From: Patescibacteria group bacterium UBA6065
GTDB lineage: Bacteria > Patescibacteriota > Minisyncoccia > Phycocordibacterales > UBA6065
Assembly (NCBI GenBank): GCA_002428865.1
Contig: DIYB01000022.1
Location: 34,066 to 40,933 of the forward strand
Direction of reading: 5' to 3'
DNA length: 6,868 nucleotides
This document shows, piece after piece, positions 1-6,774 of this stretch. Numbering within the stretch: the stretch's first letter is position 1; every line of letters begins with the position of its first letter. The notes under the pieces are model-generated. The model was not told where the DNA came from and did no database searches. It worked only from the letters and a program-made list of their open reading frames with translations. A program made the translations under genes and the position numbers.

Positions 1-198
1 GCCTATCTCGTTGTAGGCATACGCCTCCCTGAACGAAGTGGTACTCGTAGCAGTCGTCGAAGCGACGAGGAGACGAGAGAGATCATCGTAGGTGTATCCG
101 ACGCCACGCTTGAGAGCAGTATTTGCCTCATCTATCACATAGGTGATGTTTCCAAGAGCGTCGTATGAGTAACGGAGGTCTTGCACGCGGGTACCCGT
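1..198 (-). repeat. Rhs/YD repeats resuming after the insertion (residues 2167-2232, continuing out of window)
   Basis: RVQDLRYSYDALGNITYVID and VGYTYDDLSRLLVASTTATS are canonical YD units, and the last visible codons read EAYAYNEIG. In related YD proteins this 'QDLxYxYDxxGNIxxxxD' unit usually follows the 'LYRLTN' unit directly; here the two are separated by about 500 residues. The remaining shell, the Rhs core motif and any C-terminal tip are beyond base 1. Confidence 0.88.
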
Positions 199-3100
199 CA
201 CATCGGGGAATGGATCAAATACTGGTGCGGGTGGTGTATGCTCGACGACGAGCTTCGGATCCTCTGTGGTACCAGTGGTATCAGCGAAGACCGTCTCGGC
301 ATTGTACGACATATATGAACGATACCCAGGGTCAGTGTTTGATAGATCAAGACCGATTCGGAGACCAAACCATGTCGTACTTGCTTGATTTATATTACCG
401 AGACCTGTCGAGTTGAGAGCGAAGTTGTAATACTGCCTTGTCGAGATGGTATTGATAGCTGTCTCAGTGTTCGACTGCTTCACTCCAGCCCAGTTTGAGA
501 GATTGTAATCGCCATTCACGATAGCTGACGCGCTCGCTGGACCAGTGTGCTTGTCGACAACGACCTTGAAGTCACCTGGGTTGGTGCCCCCAGTCGCTCC
601 ACTGTGCATAGTCACGCTCAAGGTCGCGGATGAGATCACATTGTTACCAATCGCTCCGGTATCGAATCCAAAAATGTTTCGGAAAATGTTTTCGATGGAT
701 GAATTCCAAGCACGAATACCGACTTCTCCACCAAGACAAGTGTCACATGATACATTTCCCGCTGAAGAACGAGCTGTCGACCAATCAGTGAGACTATTCC
801 AGGCCGCCTGACCGTCTACCGGAGCTGATTGTCCAGCTGATGAGTAGAAGGTACTGACTGTCGTACCTCTCTTACCTTTCACGATGCGCTCGGATCCATG
901 AATATTTTTCATCACAGAGAGATTGTGCTCGATCACCTGAAGGAGTGCTTCCTGTGGATCCTCTCTGAGAGTACGGATGTGGGTCTTCATTTCTCCAGTA
1001 GCGCTATCACGTTTTGTCCATTCCTCCTGAATATCACCTCGCTCGTCAGGGACAAGCACCGGTGGATTGAAGATACGGAAACGCTCCATATCGACGGTAC
1101 CGTCTGTACCAAAGCCGATCTGATTACCTCTCTTATCCCATGCTCGGACGAATGCTTGAACGCCACCCTTAATAGACTCTACTGACACTATCTCGATAGT
1201 GTAGTTGTCTCGTTTAAAACGATTTGTTTTCACACGCTTGGATATTTCCTCGCCCTTCACATCGGCGCGCCTGTACGGACTCTTGCCCTCCAAGATAGCT
1301 CGGATGGAACCTTCCCGTGCCTGAGTAATGAAACGCGAAGACTCTTTAACCGTAAGGACAGTCGAGCTTGCAGTAGATGTCGCAAGTACAGAAATAGGGA
1401 TCGAGGGCTCGCCGGGGATGATTGCAGGAACCTCAGGCTCTACGATGATCTCTGGTGCTGTCGTCGAAGCAATATCATCGACCTGATTGAGAGGTGCAGA
1501 TGGCTCAGGGGGCACTTCCACTGTTTCAGGTACTATGACCGACTCTTCGGTAGAAGATGCAACTTCTTCAGTGATACCAATTTCTTCCGCGTGAACTGTC
1601 GGTGCAAAGAATTCTTTCGTGTATTCCGCAAGACGAGCGAGGGTATCCGATACTCCGCCTGACTTGGATTCATATGCCAGAGGTCCGACATATGCCGTAA
1701 TCATGTTTGTGAGACGGTAGAGGGCGTATGGGTTATACGCATAGTATGTCGCGACATCATTCCCAAATCTCTTTTCTACAGGTTTCCCATGAGCGCCATA
1801 ATCAAGGTCGGTAATGATCGGATTGCCTGCATGAGAAACTGACTCGATAGCACCTGCGCCATTGTATACATAGCTCGTCACCGTACTATTTGGCAACGTG
1901 ACAGAGGCCACAGCACCACGTCTGTCGTAGGTATGAGATGTGATGTATGTCTTGCCAGCGATGGTCTTCTCCTCCTGGGAAATATTGCCGAATATGTCGT
2001 AATCGTAATCTATGAGCGCAGATGTACTCGAAGCCGTACAGAGTCGACTGATACCATTGGTGCATGAATCATATGAATACGTGACTTCAGTGCCACTTGC
2101 ACCGACATAATCCTCGCTCTGTCGTCGGTTGAGCGAATCATAGGCATACACGATGTTTTGACCTCTCGGATCAGTCGTCGACGCGACATTGCCGGCGATA
2201 TCGTACGCATAATTCCATATACCATATATCGAATCTCCTGATGCATGAAGGTCGGTGGCACTCAATCGACGTGACAACCCATCGTATGAGAATGATCGCA
2301 CATTGCCGAGCGCGTCAGTGATACCTGTGAGATTGCCGAGCGCGTCATGAGTGTAACTCGTCGTATAGGTGTCCTCCCCGTTCTCTTCAATGACAGTGGT
2401 TATGTTGCCGTATGCATCCTTGCGAATATCTTTCGGAACATTTTTTGCATCCGTGATACGCACCTGCCATGGCGTATACGTATATGTCGTCGTACCAACA
2501 TTTGTACCAATGGCGAGCGGACGACGTGATGCATCGTAGGTATACATAGTGTAGAGAGCAGACACATCTGTCGGATTTGTTCGAGCGGTGGTCGATGCGA
2601 AGTACGGCAATGACTCCCTATCAAGAAGACCTGCGGAGTTGTATACATAGCTCTTCACTGAGAATCGATCAGCAAGCTCTGCTTGACTTCGTTCCTGTAT
2701 GACTCGACCAAGACCATCACGATATGTATACATATCGGTCGTGCTTGCGCTTGATATATGAGTACGGGCACGGACACTCGCCGGAAATGTGTCCGTATAG
2801 AGGTACTCTTTCGTAAGTTCGGTGGTGAGCGGGAAAGATGGATTGGTACGACGCTCTTCTTTCACGCGGCCGAGCGGATCAAAGACGGTCTTACGTACTG
2901 TGCCGTTAGCATCCTCGATTTCTTTCGGCTTACCGATCATGTAATCGTAGACATAAGCCGTATCCTGACTCAAAGCGTTCGTGACGGTCGCAGGATAGAG
3001 ATTGAACGAATCATAGCTATAGGTAGTCGTATTGCTTCGAGGATCAGTCTCGGAAGATAACAGTCCGTATGAATTGTATGCTTTCGTTGTGCTTGCATAC

Positions 3101-6100
3101 TCGCTTCCAGTAATCCATTTTTCTTCCTTGGTCAGATTGCCTTTAAGCGCGGTACCGAGAGACTGACTATCGTAGTAATACTGGGTGAGAGCAACTGAGG
3201 TGTTTGAATTATTCTTGATCTCTTTGCTCGTAGGAAGAGTGAGATTGCGAGTCGTAGTAGCACTATAGGCATAGATAGTCGTTCGTGTATCAGAACCTGT
3301 ATCAGAATAAGTACCATCAGTGGTTCCGGTCACCTCTCCCTTTTCTGTCATCTGGAGAAGGTTACCTGTTGAGGTTGCGTATGAATACTCGATCGCCTTA
3401 TCCTTATGCGTTGAACCTGTTTCAAAATCTTGAGTAGATTCAGCGATGAGTCGAGGGAACCAATACACCGGAGCGGCCGACTCAGGGAGACGTGTAGGAT
3501 TGAGTGTAGTAATAAATTTCAACATGGTACCAGAGCTCGTATTTGAGTACGTGACACTCTTTGACCCGGTAGACCCCATCTGAGAATTACTATCCCATGA
3601 TTCTAGATCGCTCAAATTCAAGAATGCACCAAGATCGACCGATCGAGTCCCGCCAGCATTCACACCAAAGAAACCAACAAGCCAAGAACGAGGAACATCG
3701 GTAATGACGGTGGCAGTGGTTGAGGCACTGTTTGGAATAGCGCCCTGAGCACTATAAGCGCCAAAGGGATTATTGGTATCGACGCCGGAATATGACGTGA
3801 CATGAGCACCAAGCCAACCATAACTACCACCACGATTCACAACGACTGTGTGAGTACCTGTCGGAGGATTTGCTAGATACCAAAGGTTACCATTCCTATT
3901 TGAATCAGCGGTGACAGTAGGTCCAAACGGAGTAAGCGGTATCCCGGCAAACGACGCATTACCTACCGCTACTCCACCCTGTGAATCTCCAACAAGGACA
4001 AGAATGTTGTCATCTTGCCCAACGGTGAAGTTGAAGGAAACTGAGGACGTCCACACTGCATTTGAAAATGCAGTTGAGCCTCGAGCGATGTCAGTTGTGC
4101 TGGAACTCGTCGTCGCATTTGTCGTAAATTGATCGGTCGTCCAACGATAAAATGCTTTTTTGATAGTCGTCGAAGCCGTTGTGAGAACATCTTCGCGATA
4201 CTTCTTGCCGATCAACGAAAGACCATCACTCAATTCTCCGATAGTGGTCGAAGCGGTATTGCCCTGATGGTAATACGTCTGACTTGAACCCAGAGAGTCG
4301 ATCTGAGTTATCTTTGAGAATCCTGCGAAACGACGATCCTTGATATTCTCGGGATCATAATAAATTCGCCCTCCTTCATAGACATAGTTCACTGACCCCG
4401 TGACACCGAATCCGTCATCATTTGTCGTTTTGGTAACAACGAGAACTGGGAATGATAGCTCGGGATTGGCATAGGCCATCTGTGACGTGTACTTGTGCTC
4501 CACGAGAGTTCTGCCACCCGTAGGATACCCAACAAACGTGAGTACATCTGTACGCGCTGTATTTCCAGCACTGACCGTACTTGTCTTCCCTGCACTGTCC
4601 GGCAAGCTATCACCATTCCAGTCAACAAGCTCGTTGTAGTCTACGCGGCCAGTCCACTGATTCGACGAGACAATTCCATTGAATATGTATTCGGGCGCTT
4701 GGAGCGAAGAGGTTGCAAAACCACTGCCGGTATTGAGGTAGACATAGTTGTATGTACCGGTCTCTATGTCAGAGACACCGGTTGCTTTGCTCGAATATGT
4801 CGGCATATTGTACGCTCGAACATAATCAAGGAGACCGTCGCCATTCATATCGATGAATCGAATACCTCGATCCCATCCTCCTGTCTGACGAGTGGTAGTC
4901 GCTATAGTCCAGCGAGTATCGACTGATCCCCAATTACTACCAGTATTGAGATAGAATCTCGTCGATCCGCTATCAGACTGCATCCAATCATCGAGACCGT
5001 CGCCATTTATATCGACGAGCTGGGACACTTGCACGTCAGTCGCCGAAAGAGGCATCGAAGCAATCGGAGCAAAAGAACTCTGCTGTATCCAACCACTCTT
5101 AGGGCCCGCATTGAGATAACTGCCTTTGATTCCAGCACAGTTGGTCGTAGTCGCTACGTAATCAATGAGACCATCGCCGTTTAGATTACCGAAAATACCA
5201 GTAGCTACGTTTTCTGAACCGTTCGAGCAAGCGAATATCGGCATACGAACAGGAGTATTCGTAGCAGTCCATGTAGATGGTGCCGAGCTCTGATAGTATG
5301 ACTGAATTAAGCCTGTGCTATCCCAATAACTTCGGACGATATCTGCTCGTCCATCTCCGTTGAGATCAAAAATTCTCACACCTCTCTCAAGGAATGGGAA
5401 ATCGTTTGCTCCGCCGAGGCCTGAATTGTCGTAGCTCCAAAACTCCGAGGTTACTGCCTGATTTGATTGCGTATATGTTGGATACTCATTCTTGTCGATG
5501 ATGCGATGAGCGCTTGCATTGTCGGTATTACTCCAAAACACCGCCTTATCCGGAAGACCGTTACCATCAACATCGGCGACCATGCGAGCTCCGTTCCAAA
5601 TGCGGGGATTTGTACCTGTTGCATAGGTCGGTGTCGACGACGAGTAGCCAAAAGAAGTGATTGGGAGTGATGCCGTGTTGCCGTCTTCGTCTCGTCCAGT
5701 CTCTTGAACTGACGCAAGGAGGGATCGTGATCCGTTTACTCCGCTTGCATACCCCATCGTATATTTACGTCTCCACTGTCCATCCACCGAGCTCTTTACC
5801 TCAGTGAGTCGCTTAGCAGTATTTACCCAAAATCCCGTCTTGTGCGATGTATATACATCAGGACGAGTCTCGTATGTCAGATCTACCGTGAACGGGCCAT
5901 CAGTGGACCCGTGTCCTGTATACGTGATACCTGAAAGATATATCTGATTACCGTCTTTCGTATAGTCGTAGCTTATGAAATTGTCATTCGCATCTCGGAC
6001 CTCTTCGAGCATCCATCGATACGCATTGTCAGGACTCGTGGTCGCTGATTGACGTGACGCTGTCGTTGTACCGAAGGAGTATCGCGTACCACTCTTGTCA

Positions 6101-6696
6101 TACGCGGTCCATACATTGTTCTGAAATTGGTACTTAATAAAACGGCCATCTTCAAATCGATGACCGTATCCACCTGATGAATCGAGAGGTACGAGCTCAC
6201 CTCCGAGAGAAGAAGTGAAGAAACTATCGACATACAACCTATCTGTCCCTGTCTGACTCGAACGCTCTATTGAAGGAACCGAGAGTTGCCAACCGTATCC
6301 ATATGGACTATCCGAAAGGTCTTGGCTGTTGTAAATGAGCGCGAGATCGGGTGTGAGACCATTTCTACCTGGCGGTAGATCAAATACCACCTTCTGTGTG
6401 AAAGCTCCCTGGTTGATATCAATCTTTACCTTACCAAAACCAGCTCCCACAAGGTCTTCACGGTCTTTAGTCGTCCCCGACATACTAGACATCATCGAGA
6501 AACTTCCCAAATCAAGTTTCTTTCCTTTTACCGAGGAAGCTGTATCAGCAGATGATTTTACCTTACTCGTGGGAGCGGATGTCGTCGAAGAGGATGATGA
6601 CTGTGCAAATACCGGTGCCACAGGGCCAAAGACCAAATTACAGGTTACAAAAAAGACAACTGATTTTTTGAGCCCGCGGAGTAATGATGGGCGCAC
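1..6696 (-). CDS. Giant exported SpvB/FG-GAP/Rhs (YD-repeat) surface protein, 3'-truncated by the window edge
   Basis: One uninterrupted minus-strand frame of 2,232 codons has no in-frame stop and no frameshift; the stop codon lies beyond base 1. The start is GTG at 6696: an in-frame TAA lies 7 codons upstream, and this is the only usual start that keeps the signal peptide (first ATG is residue 68). No Shine-Dalgarno is visible. Order of parts: signal peptide, SpvB/TcdB-like domain, six FG-GAP-like calcium loops, SpvB-type YVYEGG/RRFAGF segment, inserted beta-sandwich, YD repeats, a linker plus two-domain insertion, YD repeats again. In known families (SpvB, TcB/TcC, WapA, Rhs) YD repeats build a hollow shell around a C-terminal effector; here the core motif and C-terminus are not visible. 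Sec export to the cell surface and a role in contact, adhesion or toxin delivery are inferred. Mass so far is roughly 240 kDa. The architecture is confident; the biological function is not. Confidence 0.95.
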   Translation of the reverse strand, partial: MRPSLLRGLKKSVVFFVTCNLVFGPVAPVFAQSSSSSTTSAPTSKVKSSADTASSVKGKKLDLGSFSMMSSMSGTTKDREDLVGAGFGKVKIDINQGAFTQKVVFDLPPGRNGLTPDLALIYNSQDLSDSPYGYGWQLSVPSIERSSQTGTDRLYVDSFFTSSLGGELVPLDSSGGYGHRFEDGRFIKYQFQNNVWTAYDKSGTRYSFGTTTASRQSATTSPDNAYRWMLEEVRDANDNFISYDYTKDGNQIYLSGITYTGHGSTDGPFTVDLTYETRPDVYTSHKTGFWVNTAKRLTEVKSSVDGQWRRKYTMGYASGVNGSRSLLASVQETGRDEDGNTASLPITSFGYSSSTPTYATGTNPRIWNGARMVADVDGNGLPDKAVFWSNTDNASAHRIIDKNEYPTYTQSNQAVTSEFWSYDNSGLGGANDFPFLERGVRIFDLNGDGRADIVRSYWDSTGLIQSYYQSSAPSTWTATNTPVRMPIFACSNGSENVATGIFGNLNGDGLIDYVATTTNCAGIKGSYLNAGPKSGWIQQSSFAPIASMPLSATDVQVSQLVDINGDGLDDWMQSDSGSTRFYLNTGSNWGSVDTRWTIATTTRQTGGWDRGIRFIDMNGDGLLDYVRAYNMPTYSSKATGVSDIETGTYNYVYLNTGSGFATSSLQAPEYIFNGIVSSNQWTGRVDYNELVDWNGDSLPDSAGKTSTVSAGNTARTDVLTFVGYPTGGRTLVEHKYTSQMAYANPELSFPVLVVTKTTNDDGFGVTGSVNYVYEGGRIYYDPENIKDRRFAGFSKITQIDSLGSSQTYYHQGNTASTTIGELSDGLSLIGKKYREDVLTTASTTIKKAFYRWTTDQFTTNATTSSSTTDIARGSTAFSNAVWTSSVSFNFTVGQDDNILVLVGDSQGGVAVGNASFAGIPLTPFGPTVTADSNRNGNLWYLANPPTGTHTVVVNRGGSYGWLGAHVTSYSGVDTNNPFGAYSAQGAIPNSASTTATVITDVPRSWLVGFFGVNAGGTRSVDLGAFLNLSDLESWDSNSQMGSTGSKSVTYSNTSSGTMLKFITTLNPTRLPESAAPVYWFPRLIAESTQDFETGSTHKDKAIEYSYATSTGNLLQMTEKGEVTGTTDGTYSDTGSDTRTTIYAYSATTTRNLTLPTSKEIKNNSNTSVALTQYYYDSQSLGTALKGNLTKEEKWITGSEYASTTKAYNSYGLLSSETDPRSNTTTYSYDSFNLYPATVTNALSQDTAYVYDYMIGKPKEIEDANGTVRKTVFDPLGRVKEERRTNPSFPLTTELTKEYLYTDTFPASVRARTHISSASTTDMYTYRDGLGRVIQERSQAELADRFSVKSYVYNSAGLLDRESLPYFASTTARTNPTDVSALYTMYTYDASRRPLAIGTNVGTTTYTYTPWQVRITDAKNVPKDIRKDAYGNITTVIEENGEDTYTTSYTHDALGNLTGITDALGNVRSFSYDGLSRRLSATDLHASGDSIYGIWNYAYDIAGNVASTTDPRGQNIVYAYDSLNRRQSEDYVGASGTEVTYSYDSCTNGISRLCTASSTSALIDYDYDIFGNISQEEKTIAGKTYITSHTYDRRGAVASVTLPNSTVTSYVYNGAGAIESVSHAGNPIITDLDYGAHGKPVEKRFGNDVATYYAYNPYALYRLTNMITAYVGPLAYESKSGGVSDTLARLAEYTKEFFAPTVHAEEIGITEEVASSTEESVIVPETVEVPPEPSAPLNQVDDIASTTAPEIIVEPEVPAIIPGEPSIPISVLATSTASSTVLTVKESSRFITQAREGSIRAILEGKSPYRRADVKGEEISKRVKTNRFKRDNYTIEIVSVESIKGGVQAFVRAWDKRGNQIGFGTDGTVDMERFRIFNPPVLVPDERGDIQEEWTKRDSATGEMKTHIRTLREDPQEALLQVIEHNLSVMKNIHGSERIVKGKRGTTVSTFYSSAGQSAPVDGQAAWNSLTDWSTARSSAGNVSCDTCLGGEVGIRAWNSSIENIFRNIFGFDTGAIGNNVISSATLSVTMHSGATGGTNPGDFKVVVDKHTGPASASAIVNGDYNLSNWAGVKQSNTETAINTISTRQYYNFALNSTGLGNINQASTTWFGLRIGLDLSNTDPGYRSYMSYNAETVFADTTGTTEDPKLVVEHTPPAPVFDPFPDVTGTRVQDLRYSYDALGNITYVIDEANTALKRGVGYTYDDLSRLLVASTTATSTTSFREAYAYNEIG
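235..867 (-). other. Second beta-sandwich, DNRLRE/CBM-like (about residues 1944-2154)
   Basis: The domain begins TTVSTFYSSAGQ and contains a CDTCLGGE turn (C1984 and C1987), NIFGFDTGAIGNNVISSATL, SVTMHSGATGGTNPGD, ADTTGTTEDP and the closing strand PKLVVEHT. This order (TTxFYPxA opening, 'FDTSAI...I..ATLS', 'ADxTGTxxDPKLVVxHT' ending) resembles the DNRLRE/jelly-roll type carried by many secreted bacterial and phage-like proteins, often with carbohydrate or surface binding. The family assignment is by eye. The domain sits between two parts of the YD shell. Confidence 0.6.
868..1350 (-). other. Charged domain of unknown function inside the Rhs insertion (about residues 1783-1943)
   Basis: The segment includes REGSIRAILEGKSPYRRADV, then NYTIEIVSVESIKGGVQAFV with RAWDKRGNQIGFGTDGTV, then RFRIFNPPVLVPDERGDIQE and LREDPQEALLQVIEHN. 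It looks like a compact alpha/beta domain and is much more charged than the YD regions. I recall similar 'GNQIGFG...FRIFNPP...LREDPxEALLQ' text from Patescibacteria secreted proteins, usually just before a 'TSTFYPDA' beta-sandwich, which is also the order here. I know of no assigned enzymatic function and see no obvious catalytic motif. Confidence 0.6.
1381..1608 (-). other. Pro/Glu-rich linker inside the Rhs region (about residues 1697-1772)
   Basis: After LARLAEYTKEFFAPTVHAEE the text becomes rich in Glu, Pro, Val, Ser and Thr (for example VPETVEVPPEPSAPL and IIVEPEVPAIIPGEPSIP). No regular YD spacing remains. It looks like an extended acidic tether between the YD shell and the following inserted domains. 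The stretch FFAPTVHA|EE resembles the tail of a signal peptide with an A-x-A-like site, although it is internal here. Confidence 0.75.
1717..3444 (-). repeat. First block of Rhs/YD repeats (about residues 1085-1660)
   Basis: Many units of the form YxYDxxGxxxxxxDxxG are visible, for example TTTYSYDSFN (about 1223), VFDPLGRVKEE (about 1271), YRDGLGRVIQER, KDAYGNITTV, HDALGNLTGITDALGNVRSF, YDGLSRRLSATDLHASGD, YDIAGNVASTTDPRG, YDSLNRRQSEDYVG, YDIFGNISQEEKTIAG and YDRRGAVASV. The block ends at NPYALYRLTN (about 1655-1664). YD repeats of Rhs, WapA and TcC proteins form a spiralling beta-sheet shell. Here the units are degenerate and irregular, as in natural Rhs proteins. The first unit boundaries are approximate. 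Confidence 0.93.
2302..2347. repeat. 16-base direct repeat inside the YD block
   Basis: ATTGCCGAGCGCGTCA occurs exactly at 2302-2317 and again at 2332-2347, offset by 30 bases (10 codons). On the minus strand each copy encodes the DALGN of consecutive YD units. It probably reflects unit duplication or constrained codon choice rather than a mobile element. Confidence 0.85.
3505..4080 (-). other. Inserted beta-sandwich-like domain (about residues 873-1064)
   Basis: The region lies between the propeller and the YD repeats. It reads as alternating hydrophobic strands: SSVSFNFTVGQDDNILVLVG, a FAGIPLTPF turn, then NLWYLANPPTGTHTVVV, HVTSYSGVD and PRSWLVGFFGV. The pattern 'xNRLLVVxV...WYLxNPPxGxHTVxV...SxSGVD' is one I recall from secreted bacterial proteins as a stand-alone jelly-roll-type module. 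I cannot name its family with certainty. It is Cys-free and flanked by Thr/Ser-rich text. A glycan- or surface-binding role is inference only. Confidence 0.6.
4309..4392 (-). other. Conserved SpvB/TcdB-type YxYxGG...RRFxGF segment (residues 769-796)
   Basis: After the last calcium loop, NPELSFPVLVV (about 744-754) leads through a DDGFG turn to VNYVYEGGRIYYDPENIKDR and RRFAGFSKI. In SpvB, TcdB and related long YD proteins the equivalent YxYxGGxYDxxxREFRGFxxV block links the propeller to the YD-repeat shell. It shows that the propeller and Rhs parts belong to one conserved architecture and are not a chance fusion. Confidence 0.8.
4597..5574 (-). repeat. Six FG-GAP/VCBS-like repeats with calcium-loop motifs (residues 375-700)
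   Basis: Six copies of a D-x-[DN]-G-[DN]-x-x-x-D loop occur: DVDGNGLPD (375-383), DLNGDGRAD (444-452), NLNGDGLID (504-512), DINGDGLDD (562-570), DMNGDGLLD (616-624) and DWNGDSLPD (692-700). Spacing is 54-76 residues. YLNTGS/YLNAGP strands between some loops are typical of FG-GAP/VCBS blades. Such loops usually bind calcium in a beta-propeller, as in integrin-like and Tc-toxin B-type proteins. Copy 3 has Asn in place of the first Asp, and copy 6 has Ser in place of the second Gly, so these two may bind metal less well. Copies 4 and 5 also share a 15-base stretch at the DNA level. Confidence 0.88.
5647..6450 (-). other. SpvB/TcdB-like N-terminal domain (about residues 83-350)
   Basis: The segment opens with VGAGFGKVKIDINQGAF and then LPPGRNGLTPDLALIYNS (residues 107-124). 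This matches the classic SpvB/insecticidal-toxin-B pattern of a Gly-rich strand, then PPGRxGLxPxLxLxYxS. The typical GYGWQLSVPSIER follows at 133-145. Beta-rich text continues, including WMLEEVRDANDNFISYDY at about 228-245. In SpvB and Tc-toxin B subunits this region forms the start of the beta-propeller/shell part. The edge near residue 350 is approximate. Confidence 0.85.
6604..6696 (-). other. Sec signal peptide (residues 1-31)
   Basis: The N-region has R2, R7, K10 and K11. It is followed by the hydrophobic stretch SVVFFVTCNLVFGPVAPVFA and a signal peptidase I-like V-F-A site, with Q32 as the likely first mature residue. C19 is preceded by Val-Thr, which does not fit a lipobox, so a lipoprotein is unlikely. 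The mature protein then begins with a Ser/Thr/Lys-rich low-complexity spacer to about residue 78. This signal supports the GTG start, because later starts would remove it. Confidence 0.85.
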
Positions 6697-6732
6697 AAAA
6701 TTAAAAATTAACGATTAATCAAGTCTTGGTAT

Positions 6733-6754
6733 AAAAACGACAAGAAAATTGCCG
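6733..6754 (-). terminator. Terminator-like hairpin with U-tract in the leader
   Basis: On the minus strand CGGCAA pairs with TTGTCG (six pairs, one G-T) around a TTTTC loop, followed directly by TTTTT (6737-6733). An outer GTAT/ATAC pair could extend it. It could end the tRNA transcript. Because it lies between the possible promoter and the start codon, it could also act as a leader attenuator. The stem is short and AT-rich, so strength is uncertain. Confidence 0.4.
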
Positions 6755-6765
6755 ATACTGATAAA

Positions 6766-6774
6766 AGTATAACA
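6766..6774 (-). promoter_or_regulatory. Possible extended -10 promoter for the giant CDS
   Basis: The minus strand reads TGTTATACT, a TGn extension joined to a near-consensus -10 (TATACT). No good -35 exists at 16-18 bases; a TTAACA lies 25 bases upstream, which is too far for a standard spacer. Transcription would start near 6759 and leave a leader of about 63 bases before GTG. This is sequence matching only. Confidence 0.4.

Noticed and set aside
2010..2648. Minus-strand ORFs in another frame over the YD repeats
   Set aside because: They overlap the giant YD frame in a shifted frame; the Met/His/Arg-rich translations are shadows.
4495..4926. Plus-strand ORF of 143 codons, the longest closed frame in the window
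   Set aside because: It lies opposite FG-GAP calcium loops, and its sequence (Arg/Cys/Ile-rich) is a reverse shadow of that frame with no family resemblance.
6640..6642. C19 as a lipoprotein cysteine
   Set aside because: The preceding residues (F-V-T) do not fit a lipobox, and a better signal peptidase I site follows at V-F-A.
1..6696. CRISPR array or insertion sequence within the window
   Set aside because: The repeats seen are protein-level YD and FG-GAP units with diverged DNA; there are no regular spacers, terminal inverted repeats or transposase.
1..6696. UGA recoded as glycine, as in some Patescibacteria
   Set aside because: No in-frame TGA is present across 2,232 codons, and glycine is encoded by ordinary GGN codons.
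6335..6718. Plus-strand ORF of 127 codons opposite the signal peptide and SpvB start
   Set aside because: It is antisense to clearly conserved protein sequence, has no recognisable domain, and its composition follows the opposite frame.
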